From: Typha latifolia | Taxonomy: Eukaryota > Streptophyta > Magnoliopsida > Poales > Typhaceae | Assembly (NCBI GenBank): GCA_019914945.1 | Contig: CM034111.1 | Location: 7,502,001 to 7,566,000 of the forward strand | Direction: 5' to 3' | Length of the DNA stretch: 64,000 nucleotides | Shown: piece by piece, positions 11,166 to 21,838 of the stretch | How positions within the stretch are numbered: position 1 is the first letter of the stretch | How the letters are laid out: each line of letters starts with the position of its first letter | Position numbers and translations under genes: made by a program | Notes under the pieces: generated by a model | Seen by the model: only the letters and a program-made list of their open reading frames with translations | Told to the model about the DNA's origin: nothing | Database searches by the model: none

Positions 11166-11490
11166 AATTTGTGACAAAACACCTAGGTTACAAGATATTA
11201 CAAAGACTTCAAATTGAGCAATCAACAAGACTAGAATATTTTGCACATCAGTCCCTACAAATAAACATATACCAATCCAAGATCAATTGAAAATAACTTG
11301 AAATGAATAAACAATCCAATTCAAACACAAGTTATCAATGGAGCATAAGTTCAAAAGTACTTAAACAGACAAAGTTCACAATTTCTCCAAGCAAAGTTAT
11401 AAGCAAGATTAGAAAGACAAAAAGACTCTAATAAACTCCACCTATTACTATGCTCCCCTTACACACCTAGACACCTAGACACTCTCCCCC
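11166..11490 (-). other. copia-1 3' non-coding region
   Basis: About 330 bp between the end of the extra ORF and the polypurine tract. It is conserved in sequence at 21481-21823, 31196-31519, 38338-38660 and 60677-61018. A GTGTCTAGGTGTCTAGGTGT direct repeat lies near its start. No coding potential. Confidence 0.75.
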
Positions 11491-12560
11491 TTTTTGCCAC
11501 AAATGCCAAAGGCTAGAAACTCGGAGAAACTGACGCTGAAGAATCGTCAACACAGAGTCAAGGACAGTCCCCTGACGAGCTTGCTCAGCTCGTAAATCAT
11601 TCATGACCGAATGGAGATCCTGCACTTGAGTACTAAGCTGATCAAAACGGTCAGAGTACTATGGTAACTCCCCCTCAGAGTGAGATGTGTCACCGTCAGA
11701 GCTATCATCAGAACTGTCGAGGTGCGAGGAGCGACAGCGGCGGAAGAGGACGGCTTGATAGGAGACGACTAGTCGTGAGCTTGACTCCACTTAAGAGTAA
11801 TCCGATCCAACGTCTTGTGCGAAGTAAGAGAAGGTTTCCAAGCATCCACACGCACCCCACTCTGAGTGCACAAATTTGTAATAAAGATGCCAAATGGTAA
11901 CCCCTCACGAGGTGCTTCGTTCTGGGTAGCTGTGAGAATCGAATCATAGATCACCGCAGCCAAATCAACGGAAACTCTAGTTAACTTTGCATGAAGAAGG
12001 AATGCACGATCCAGACTAATACTAGAATGTCGAGTCTTGGGGGTGACGTTGTACAGACAAAATAGGTGAAGCATGCGAGCCACTGGTGTCAGCTTCGCAT
12101 GCGGCATCATGTTTCCCTTCCAACGTTCCCCTTTGATCAGTACAATGCCAGCATATTCATCGACATCAGGAAGTGGAGCAGACGTGGGGTACTGGAACTC
12201 ACCATCAGGAAGACGAAGTTCAGCGCGAATAACATTTGAGTCCAAGTATACAGACACCACATGAACAGTAGAACGAATACGGCGTTCTAAAACTGTGGCA
12301 TTACAAAAAAATTCTCGAACAACTTCCACATAAGCAGTCCCGCTCATCCGACACACCGATAACCATCCTCGCTCAGGAAATATCTGTTCTATCCATAAAG
12401 TAGAAAAATCGGAAATGACCGCGGGTCGTTCACAGATAACTGGAACAGTCCCAAAATTATGTTTGTACCGCCCGGCAGCCGTTGAAGTAGAAAATTTTGG
12501 AGCCGAAGTAGGTGACGATGGCGGCCTAGGTTTCTTAGAAACTGCACCTTTTCTAGGCAT
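11491..12560 (-). pseudogene. copia-1 extra 3' ORF (plant transposon-protein domain)
   Basis: ORF located between RNase H and the 3' LTR, the position of the env-like gene in Sireviruses. The conserved start is MPRKGAVSKK at 12560; an upstream in-frame Met at 12584 is not shared by the other copies. 263 codons are open down to a stop at 11769, where a glutamine codon has become TAG. The other copies run about 349 codons, with an acidic, Ser-rich tail and a C-terminal helix, and remnants of that tail continue here to about 11491. The region GERWKGNMMPHAKLTPVARM, SLDRAFLLHAKL and GLPFGIFITNLCTQSGV matches my memory of the Pfam family called putative plant transposon protein (PF20167, function unknown). 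No signal peptide or membrane helix is evident, so it does not look like a true envelope protein. Best preserved of the three copies. Confidence 0.8.
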
Positions 12561-14125
12561 TCTTGAGAAAGAAACAAGATGCAAGATTCAATAGATGCCC
12601 AAAGAAAAAAAAAAAGATAGCAAGAAATAAAAAAAATCCAAGAAACCATGAAGGGCCTAAATGAAATTCATCATCCACTTGAAAACGCTAAGATATCACG
12701 TTCAATCACACAAGAAACATCAAGATAGTAACTTTAACGTGATCAAAACTCGAAAACACACGAAATCAATCAAGAACAAGAGACTTAATTGAATAAAAAA
12801 TAGGAAAATTGATGGATGATCATACCTCGCAAAAATGGAAAAAAACTCAAAAATTCGTAGAAAGATGCAAGATCCAGAGAAGAACTACCCTCTAAAAGGG
12901 TTTGTAGTCGAAATTTGATGAAAAATACCAAGATCTTGAAGATTTGAGAGGGAGGAAATGATGGGTTTCTAGGGTTTTGAAGATGGAAGATGAAAACCCT
13001 TGGGTTCGGACGCAATATTTAAAGAATCCTCGAGTGCGTTCGAACGCACCAGTCTGCGCGTTCGAACGCGCCAGTCACCGCGTTCGAACTCAAAAATCTA
13101 CGTTCGAATGCCCTTTTTTTTTATTAAGTAAAAAGTCTAAAAAATATCAAAAAATCTTTTTGGAGATGCACTTCTAGAAATTCAAAATAGATTCAAGACA
13201 TAGAATATGACAATCGAATGAAATAAGTCATACTCAGATCAACCAAATCATCAAAATAATATTATAATCAATTCTAATGCATCACTCAAAATTAAATTAA
13301 TCTTGATTGATCATAACAATAAGCATATGCAAGATGAGTATAGATAATATGAAGCATTCTTCTTAAATAAAATTTCCTATTTAAACAATGATACTACACA
13401 GTAGTCAAACCGATTTAGTATTGAAATTTGCATTTTTCGACTTATTGTCTATAACCGAATTGGAATTTTTCCTGTATATTTTTTTATAAATAAACCATAT
13501 AGGTGCAATGATGACTTTCACACATGAGTAGGTAGCCCTTTTCTTGTAGTACATATCAAACAATGTGCCAGAAGATATTCACAAACATTAAAAAAAAATT
13601 ATTTAATTTGCAAGCAATGTACTGAGTCAAACTGGACTCTATACAAGATGGCTTTCACACAAACTCATTGTAGCCCTTTTCATTGATCTTTTATGAACAC
13701 ATTTGTCATGACTAAGAATGAGGTCAAACTGTGCAAATCAACATCAATAGTGAGCTATTTAAAAAAAAAAATTCATGATGTCATGCTCACTCAAGAATAT
13801 ACACACGTTATGAGTGCATTAATTTCAGTATAATTATCATAGAAGTCGAGAGAGTGAATAAATCAGAAATGATACAATATACTACAAGATGACAAAATTG
13901 ACTATAATAACTCATAATCAAGAGAAAAATCATATTTATATGTCAAGAGTATATTATTGAATCTAGGAGTGCATCAAATTTTTTTTTATATGACAAAAAC
14001 TCTCGACAAATCTGAAACTAAAACTAAAAAAAATTTCAGAGAAAAGAAAACCTAAAAAGAAACAAAAATAAATAATAAAAAGGAAACATGCAAACCAAAA
14101 CACGCAAACCAAAACAAAAAGAAAA
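12561..14125 (-). other. copia-1 spacer between RNase H and extra ORF
   Basis: 1.56 kb without a gene, AT-rich, and conserved at 18901-20430 and 58047-59619. In the element's direction it holds an AT-rich stretch, then four GTTCGAACGC-type palindromes (13030-13112), a TTTAAATA box, a CT-rich leader and a GAG/GTATGA splice-donor-like site near 12825 that could pair with CTCAAG just before the ORF start. This looks like a promoter, 5' UTR and intron for the extra ORF. Confidence 0.6.
13030..13112 (-). promoter_or_regulatory. palindrome cluster upstream of extra ORF (copia-1)
   Basis: Four copies of the GCGTTCGAACGC palindrome or one-base CpG-decay variants within 83 bp, followed in the ORF direction by TTTAAATA. 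The arrangement matches 19877-19965 and 59065-59140. The same motif is found in the LTR U3 regions. Confidence 0.6.
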
Positions 14126-14620
14126 TCAATCCAAAGCACAAATTCCTAAAGAAGTATGAAGATACTTAAATCTCTGTAAATCGAAAGGTTTTGTAAATAG
14201 ATCACCCAACTGTTTCTCGGTCTCAACATGTTCTAGTGCTATTGTTTTGTCTTCAACTAACTCGCGTATAAAATGATGTCGGATATCAATATACTTTGTA
14301 CGCGAGTGTTGAATAGGATTTTTCAAAATATTAATAGCACTCATGTTGTCACAATAAAGCACCATCGTATCTTGTCCAATGCCGTAATCTTTGACCATCT
14401 ATTTCATCCATAGTAACTGAGAACAACAACTTCCCGCTGCAATGTACTCGGCCTCCGCAGTAGATAAAGATATCTAGTTTTGTTTCTTACTGTGCCAAGC
14501 AACCAGATTGTTTCCAATATAAAAACATCCACCTGAGGTACTTTTTCTATCATCACATGAACTTGCCCAATCAGAATCCATGTATCCATATATGATAGCT
14601 CCCGAGTCATACGTAAACCA
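14126..14620 (-). pseudogene. copia-1 RNase H remnant
   Basis: Ty1/copia RNase H. Blocks seen on the minus strand are DSDWASSCDDRKSTSGGCFYIG, NNLVAWHSKKQN, MVKDYGIGQDTMVLYCDNMSAINI, HSRTKYIDIRHHFIRELVED and EKQLGDLFTKPFDLQRF near the C-terminus at 14126. Stops separate the blocks (for example between 14404 and 14398). This is the end of pol; the spacer to the extra ORF follows. Confidence 0.92.
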
Positions 14621-15813
14621 GATACCTAAGTCAACTGTGCCACCGACATATTTTATAATACGTTTCACAGCAAACAAATGTGTCTCCTTAGGTTCAAACT
14701 GAAACCTAGCACACACACCGACACTAAATACAATGTCTGGTGTACTAGCAGTTAAGTATAAAAGACTACCAATCATGCTCCTATACAGTGTCTGATCGAC
14801 ACTTTCTCCTATAATATCCTTATCTAGTTTGGTAGTTGTACTCATAGGAGTTCTAGCATGTTTTTCATTTTCTAAACCGAATTTAGTCATAAGATCCTTA
14901 GCATACTTGGTTGAGCGATAAATATCCCTCTTTCCAACTGAGTAATTTGAAGTCCCAAAAAGAACTTCAACTCACCCATCATGCTCATCTCAAAATGACT
15001 ATGCATAAGATCTGCAAACTCCTTAGCTAATGATCGACTCGTTGCCCCGAAGACAATGTCATCCACATATATTTGTGCCACAACTAAACTCTTGTTTGAC
15101 CGTCTAATGAACAATGTCTTGTCCACTCCCCCTCGAGTGAACCCCGCATCCACTAAAAAAGTGGTCAACTTCTCATACCAAGCTCTTGGAGCTTGTTTTA
15201 GCCCGTAGAGGGCCTTTTTCAGTTTAAACACATGAGAAGGAAATTTTTGATCTTTGAACCCTTTCGGTTGTTCTACATAAACATCTTCATTCAGAGTACC
15301 ATTCAAGAAAGCACTTTTCACATCCATTTGAAACAATTTAAATTTTAAGTGACAAGCAATAGCAAGCAGTATACGAATAGATTCTAATCTAGCAACAAGA
15401 GCAAATGTCTCATCAAAATCTATACCCTCAGCCTGAGTATATCCTTGTGCTATGAGTCTAGCTTTATTTCGAACTATATTGCCATGTTCATCACTTTTAT
15501 TCTTGTAAATCCATTTTGTTCCAATGACGTTCACACTCTTAGGTCTAGGAACTAAATACTAAACATCATTCCTAGAAAATTGCTCTAATTCCTCATGCAT
15601 AGTATTAACCCAAGAATCGTCTAACAATGCTTCCTTCACATTTTTAGGTTCAAAAGAAGATGTATAACAAGTAAATGATACCTCACTTTGGATTTGTCGT
15701 CTTGTCTTAATTGGTTCAAAAGAAGATGTATAACAAGTAAATGATATCTCACTTTGTAGCGTCAAGCATAACCCTAGCCATTTCCTACACAACTCAGTTC
15801 TTTCTTTCCACAA
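14621..15813 (-). pseudogene. copia-1 reverse transcriptase remnant
   Basis: Ty1/copia RT. Clear blocks are NVIGTKWIYKNKSDEHG, KARLIAQGYTQAEGIDFDET, FQMDVKSAFLNGTLNEDVYV, QPKGF, KKALYGLKQAPRAWYEKL, the catalytic IYVDDIVFGA and MMGELKFFLGLQI. The N-terminal end holds a 66-bp tandem duplication (15647-15757) that repeats SEVSFTCYTSSFEP. Stops at about 15556 and 14887 break the frame. The extended hinge before RT is normal for copia elements. Confidence 0.93.
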
Positions 15814-16345
15814 TCCCGTTCTGTTGTAGAGTTATAGGAGCTGAAAATTCATGTTGAATACTAAGAGAATCGCAAAATATAGAAAAAAATTTATTTTCAA
15901 ATTCTCTACCATAATCAGAACGAATCCTAACTATGGTAATAGATTTTTCATTCTGCAATTTTAAGCATAGTGATTTAAAAACTTCAAAGGTTTCAGACTT
16001 CTCACGTAGAAAGGCAACCTAGGTAAATCTGGAGTAATCATCGACCATTAAGAATATATAGCGTTTACCTCCAAGACTTTCCATTTTTGTTGGACCCATC
16101 AAGTCCATGTGAACTAATTGGAGCACACGGTCGGTGGTAGCTGCATTTTCCTTCTTGTGTGAAATCCTAGTTTGTTTTCCAATTTGACACGAACCGCACA
16201 CTCTTTTTGATATTTCTTTCATCTTAGGTATTCCTCTTACCACTTCTTGTTTGGATAGAGTAAATAATTCCTTGTGATTTACATGTCCAAGACGTTGATG
16301 GCAAAGATCTGCAATGTCAAAAGAGGCACTGTTACATTTCAGTTT
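15814..16345 (-). pseudogene. copia-1 integrase remnant
   Basis: DDE integrase in copia order (before RT). The zinc-finger end reads VCGSCQIGKQTR; the core shows LVHMDLMGP (first Asp) and FLMVDDYSRFT, then downstream in other frames RSDYGREF (second Asp) and QQNGIVERKN (Glu). All three catalytic residues can be located, but stops at about 16019 and several frame changes disable it. The region from the Glu to the RT is shortened compared with typical copia integrases. Confidence 0.85.
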
Positions 16346-16700
16346 ATGTCACGTTCCAACAACATAGCAATTATCAGATGTTCTAGATCCATAGCATATA
16401 ACTTTACCACCATGATCTAGAATAGTACAATCATTTTTGGAGAATTTTACCTCATAATCTTCATCACAAAATTGACTGATACTTAGAAGATTTTCTTTTA
16501 AGCCCTTAACATAAAGAACATTTTCAAGAATAGGAACCCCCGGAGAACTTACCTTTCCTTTACCTATTACCTTGGATGAATTACCATCTCCGAATGTCAC
16601 AACTCCCCCTTCATGTTTTCAAGATTAGAAAATAACGACTTGTCACCCGACATATGTCTTGAACAGCCACTGTCTAAATACCACAAATCAGAATTTAAAG
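16346..16700 (-). pseudogene. copia-1 protease remnant
   Basis: Aspartic protease. It begins with LWYLDSGCSRHMSGDKSLF (catalytic DSG) and continues as FGDGNSSKVIGKGKV and GVPILENVLYVKGLKENLLS, the standard copia protease-to-integrase transition. A frame break separates the two halves near 16600. Copia-5 has the same region at 56941-57290. Confidence 0.9.
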
Positions 16701-18290
16701 CTTTCAAAGCTGTATGCACAACATAACATTTCAAATCACTTTTCTTGACCCATATGGCCTTTGTTTTTATCCCATAAATAAAAGCAGTTCTAGGTTTTTG
16801 CAAAAAATTGCAATGAGGTCGAATATGCCCTAGAATGCCGCAATGATAGCATGTCGGAACAAACCATTTTCTACTCACCTTTTGTCGAGGAGTGTGACTA
16901 AAGTTTACCTTTGGTGCCGTTGACGATTCACCAGTTTGTAGATTCACCTTCAGTTTAGAAGTATTCATCCAGGATTGCTTTGTAAATGCGATTGATGACT
17001 TCAGATATTCTTCCTTTTGTATACCTGCAGAAACGAAGACATTTTTATTATTATTTGAATTACTACTGTATCCGACACCATACCTGTCTTTTTCTAGAGA
17101 TCTTGAGCCTTTAGGATTTCGTCAAGTTTGTTCTTCCCTTTTAGAAATGTCACTTCCTTATTCAGTCGCTCTAGTTCAATTTCATCAGCATTCATTTTAT
17201 TTTTTGCATTGTAAAGTTGTTCAGAAAGGTCTTTGACACGTTCAAGTTCCAATTTGTACTTCTCCTCAAATTGAATTCTTTCAAGATCGATTACCTTGAG
17301 TCGTTGATAGTCTAAGATTGCTTTTCTTGAGTTTCAGCGACTCCAGGTACATGTCATTATATGCCTTTTGTATTTCAGATTCATCTTCTTTAGCTGGTAA
17401 CATATCTTGATTATCTGTACTATCAGTATCAACAACAGAATCAATTTTAAGTAGAGAAGAGGCAAAAGCTACAAAGTTTTCTTCGTCTTTTCCAGAATCA
17501 TCATCAGATTCATCTGAGTCATCCCAAGTAACTTTCATAGCTTTACCCTTCTTCTTAAGGCGATTAGGGCATTTTTGTGCTATGTGTCCAAAACTAGAAC
17601 ATTCAAAACATCGAACTTTATTCTCAGAATTCTTATTTTTCTGTTTGACACCGTTGTTGCTCACACCTTTGTTCGAACTTGCAGTATTCTTCTTTTTCAC
17701 AAATGCTTTGGTTTTCTCAAGTTTTTCAGCATTCAACTTGTTTGGCTTCCGAAAGAATTTATTGAACTTTTTGGCGAACATGGCCAACATCTCAACATCT
17801 AAATCACCTTCATCATCAGACTCCTCTATACTTTGTTCAACTATGGAGAGGGCAATCCCTTTGGACTTCCTCAGTTTTGAAAGGCTAGACTCAAATGTTT
17901 GTAGATTTCTTACCAATTATTCAACTTTCATAGAATTGATGTCCTTACTTTCCTCAATAGCTGTAACTTTCGCCTGAAACCTCTCTAGAAGAGACCTAAG
18001 GATCTTACGGACAATTCTGTTTTCAGGAATTTCCTCTCCTAGGTTGAAACTGGAGTTGACTATATCACTCAGCTTTGCATAAAACTCATCAAATGTCTCA
18101 TTCTCCTCCATACGTAGAGTTTCAAAACTAGTAGTCAACCTCTGAATTTTAGAAAGTTTTACAGCCATACTTCCTTCATGAGTAGTTTCTAAGATCGTCC
18201 AAGCTTCTTTTGCTATCTCACAAGTAGAGATACTTCTAAATTATTCCGAGGAAACACAACTAAAAATTGCATCTATTGCCATGCTATTCA
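16701..18290 (-). pseudogene. copia-1 gag remnant (Sirevirus-like)
   Basis: Gag of the copia family. In order on the minus strand: capsid blocks AVKLSKIQRLTTSFETLRME and ENRIVRKILRSL (17917-18250), an acidic stretch (SDDEGDLDVEMLAMFAKKF), a first zinc knuckle CFECSSFGHIAQKC near 17600, a Glu/Lys-rich coiled-coil region (about 17100-17300), and a second knuckle CYHCGILGHIRPHC near 16830-16860 just before protease. A coiled coil plus a second knuckle ahead of protease is what I associate with SIRE/Maximus elements. The N-terminus is lost at 18290, where the sequence flips to copia-2 on the other strand. Confidence 0.88.
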
Positions 18291-18300
18291 AAAGGCATTT
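18285..18300. other. inversion breakpoint 1
   Basis: Head-to-head junction: copia-1 gag (minus strand) stops within its capsid region and plus-strand copia RT sequence begins at GCATTTAGCG. No LTR or target duplication lies here. With the junction near 27655 it accounts for the inverted right half of gypsy-2. Confidence 0.75.
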
Positions 18301-18900
18301 AGCGTCAGTGTGTGTGCTAGGTTTCAGTCCGAACCTAAGGAGACACATTTGTATGCTGTAAAACGTATCATAAAATATGTCGGTGGCACAGTTGACTTAG
18401 GTATCTAGTTTACTTATGACTCGGGAGCTATCATATCTGGATACACGGATTCTGATTGGGCAGGTTCATGTGATGATAGAAAAATTACCTCATGTGGATG
18501 TTTTTATATTAGAAACAATCTGGTTGCTTGGCACAGTAAGAAACAAAACTCGACATCTTTATCTACTGCGGAGGCCGAGTACATTGCAGCGGGTAGTTGT
18601 TGTTCTCAGTTATTATGGATGAAACAGATGGTCAAAGATTACCGCATTGAACAAGATACTATGGTGCTTTATTGTGACAACATGAGTGCTATTAATATAT
18701 CGAAGAATCCTGTTCAACACTCGTGTACTAAATATATTGATATCCGACATCATTTTATACGCAAGTTAGTTGAAGACAAAATAATAGCACTAGAACATAT
18801 TGAGACAGAGAAACAGTTGGGTGATCTATTTACAAAACCTTTGGATTTACAGAGATTTGAGTATCTTCGTACTTCTTTAGGCATTTGTGCTTTGGATTGA
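18291..18900 (+). pseudogene. copia-2 RT end and RNase H
   Basis: Plus-strand copia pol end. It starts in the RT tail (SVCVLGFSPNLRR in one frame, CARFQSEPKETHLYAVKRII in the proper one) and continues with RNase H: DSDWAGSCDDRK, NLVAWHSKKQNSTSLSTAEAEYIAAGS, QMVKDYRIEQDTMVLYCDNMSAINI and EKQLGDLFTKPLDLQRFEYL to the natural stop at 18898. The RNase H half is open from 18619 to 18900. The upstream pol is missing because of the inversion breakpoint. Confidence 0.9.
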
Positions 18901-20430
18901 TTTTCTTTTTATTATGGTTTGCGTGTTTTGGTTTGCATGATTCATTTTTTACTATTTTCTTTTGTTTTTAGTTTCAGATTTGTCGAGAGTGTTTGTCATA
19001 AAAAAAAATATTTTGATGCACTCCTAGATTCAATAATATACTATTGACATATAAATATGATTTTTCTCTTGATTATGAGTTATTATAGTCAATTTTGTCA
19101 TCTTGTAGTATATTGTATCAATTCTGAGTTATTCACTCTCTCGACTTCTATGATAATTATACTGAAAATTAATGCACTCATAACGTGTGTATATTCTTGA
19201 GTGAGCATGACATCATGAAAATCTTTTTAAATAGCTCACTTTTGACCTTGATTTGCACAGTTTGACCTCATGCTTAGTTATCACAAATGTGTTCATAAAA
19301 GATCAATGAAAAGGGCTACAATGACTTAGTGTGAAAGCCATCTTGTTTAGAGTCCAGTTTGACTCAGTACATTACTTGCAAATTAAATAAACATTTTGCT
19401 ATTTGTGTATATATTCTGGCACATTGTTTGATTTGTACTACAAGAAAAGGGCTACCTACTCATGTGTGAAAGTCATCATTGCACCTATATGGTTTATTTA
19501 TAAAAAAATATACAGGAAAATTTCCAATTCGGTTATAGACAATAAGTCGAAAAATGCAAATTTCAATACTAAATCGGTTTGACTACTGTGTAGTATCATT
19601 GTTTAAATAGGAAATTTTATTTAAGAAGAATGCTTCATATTATCTATACTCATCTTGCATATGCTTATTGTTATGATCAATCAAGATTAATTTAATTTTG
19701 AGTGATGCATTAGAATTGATTATAATATTATTTTGATGATTTGGTTGATCTCGAGTATGACTTATTTCATTCGATTGTCATATTCTATGTCTTGAATCTA
19801 TTTTGAATTTCTAGAAGTGCATCTCCAAAAAGATTTTTTGATATTTTTTAGACTTTTTACTTAATAAAAGAAAAGGGCATTCGAACGTAGATTTTTGAGT
19901 TCGAACGCGGTGACTGGCGCGTTCGAACGCGCAGACTGGTGCGTTCGAACGCACTCGAGGATTCTTTAAATATTGCGTCCGAACCCAAGGGTTTTCATCT
20001 TCCATCTTCAAAACCCTAGAAACCCATCATTTCCTCCCTCTCAAATCTTCAAGATCTTGGTATTTTTCATCAAATTTCTGACTACAAACCCTTTTAGAGG
20101 GTAGTTCTCCTCTGGATCTTGCATCTTTCGGCCGAATTTTTGAGTTTTTTTCCATTTTTGCGAGGTATGATCATCCATCAATTTTCCTATTTTTTTTATT
20201 CAATTAAGTCTTTTGATCTGGATTGATTTCGTGTGTTTTCAAGTTTTGATCACGTTAAAGTTACTATCTTGATGTTTCTTGTGTGATTGAACTTGATATC
20301 TTAGCGTTTTCAAGTGGATGATGGATTTCATTTAGGGCCTTCATGGTTTCTTGATTTCTTTTTGATTTCTTGTTTTTTTTTGGTTGCTTTGGGCATGTAT
20401 TGAATTTTGCATCTTGTTTCTTTCTCAAGA
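18901..20430 (+). other. copia-2 spacer between RNase H and extra ORF
   Basis: AT-rich non-coding 1.5 kb, colinear with 12561-14125 (reverse) and 58047-59619. It ends in a CT-rich leader (19990-20160), a putative 5' UTR intron with donor CGAG/GTATGA at 20165 and acceptor TTCTCAAG ending at 20429, and the ORF start at 20431. The intron is inferred from splice signals only. Confidence 0.6.
19877..19973 (+). promoter_or_regulatory. palindrome cluster and TATA-like box upstream of extra ORF (copia-2)
   Basis: Four GTTCGAACGC-type palindromes within 90 bp (19877-19965) immediately followed by TTTAAATA at 19966-19973. The same order, palindrome cluster then TATA-like box, is seen in the U3 of LTR-A and LTR-C. 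It is a candidate internal promoter about 460 bp before the extra ORF. Confidence 0.55.
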
Positions 20431-21480
20431 ATGCCTAGGAAAGCTGCAGTTTGCAAGAAACCTAGGCTGCCTTCGTCACCATCTTCGGCCCCAAAGTTTT
20501 ATACTTCAACGGCTGCAGGACGATACAAACATAATTTTGGCACCCATCCTGTTATTTGTGAATGACCCGTGGTCATTTCCGATTTTTCATCTTTGGGGAT
20601 CGAACAGATATTTACTGAGCGAGTATGGTTATCGGTGTGTCGGATGAGCGGGACTGCTTATGTGGAAGTTGTTCGCGAATTCTTTTGTAATGCCATAGTT
20701 TTAGAACGCTCTATTCGTTCTATTGTTCATGGGGTGTCTGTATACTTGGACTCTGATATTATTCGCGCTGAACTTCGTCTTCCTGATGGTGAGTTCCAGT
20801 ATCCCACGTCTGCTCCACTTCCTGATGTCGATGAATATGCTGACACAGTACTGATCAAAGGAGAACGTTGGAAGGGAAACATGATGCCGCATGCAAAACT
20901 GACACCAGTGGCTCGCATGCTTCACCTGTTTTGTTTGTCCAACGTTACTCCCAAGACTCGACATTCCAGTATCAGTCTGGATCGTGCATTCCTTCTTCAT
21001 GCAATGTTATCTGGAGTCTCTGTTGATTTGGCTGCGATGATCTATGATTCGATTCTCACAGTTGCACAGAAAGAAGCACCTCGTGAAGGGTTACCGTTTG
21101 GGATCTTTATTACGAATTTGTGTACTCAGAGTGGGGTGCGCGTGGATGCTTAGGAACCTTCCGTTACTTCGCACAAACCGTTGGATCGGATTACTCTTAA
21201 GCGGAGTCAAGCTCACGACCAGTCGTCTCCTCTCAAGCCGTCCTCTTCCGCCGCTGGTCACTCATCGCACCCTGACAGTTCTAATGATAGCTCTGACGGT
21301 GACACATCTCACTCTGAGGGGGAGTTACCACAGTACTCTAATCGTTTCGATCAACTTAGTACTCAAGTGCGGGATCTCCATTCGGCAGTGACTGATTTAC
21401 GAGCTGAGCAAGCTCGTTAGGGGACTGTACTTGACTCTGTGTTGACGATTCTTCAGCGTCAGTTTCCTCCGAGTTCCTAG
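20431..21480 (+). pseudogene. copia-2 extra 3' ORF
   Basis: Colinear over 350 codons with the copia-1 ORF, from MPRKAAVCKKPRLPSS to LTILQRQFPPSS. The frame has no indel but three in-frame stops: TGA at 20563, TAG at 21151 and TAG at 21418. The copia-1 copy has Arg and Trp codons at the first two sites, and copia-5 has Gln at the third, so all fit C-to-T decay of methylated cytosine. The domain core (GERWKGNMMPHAKLTPVARM, SLDRAFLLHAML, LPFGIFITNLCTQSGV) is well conserved. The C-terminal part is Ser/Asp-rich (SSHPDSSNDSSDGDTSHSEG) and then a heptad-like helix (YSNRFDQLSTQVRDLHSAVT). Intact spacing with only transition stops suggests recent loss. Confidence 0.8.
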
Positions 21481-21823
21481 TCTTTGGCATTTGTGGCAAA
21501 AATGGGGAGAGTGTCTAGGTGTCTAGGTGTGTAGGGGGGAGCATGGTAATAGGGGGAGTTTATTAGAGTCTTTATGTCTTTCTAATCTTGCTTATAACAT
21601 TGCTTGGATAAATTGTGAACATTGTCTGCTTAAGTATTTTTAAACTTGCTCCATTGATAACTTGTGTTTGGATTGTTTATATTCATTTCAAGTTACTTTC
21701 ACTTGATCTTGGATTGGTATTTGTTTATTTGCAGGGATTGACGTGCAAAATATTCTAGACTTGTTGATTGCTCAATTTGGAGTCTTTGTAATAACTTATA
21801 ACCTAGGTGTTTTGTCACAAATT

Positions 21824-21838
21824 GCCAAAGGGGGAGAT
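21824..21838 (+). other. copia-2 polypurine tract
   Basis: GCCAAAGGGGGAGAT directly before the TGTTAGG start of the LTR at 21839. It is the plus-strand primer site. Confidence 0.88.

Noticed and set aside
11769..12584. Calling the extra copia ORF an envelope gene
   Set aside because: Its position fits the env-like slot of Sireviruses, but no signal peptide, membrane helix or cleavage site is visible, and its core resembles a soluble plant transposon-associated domain.
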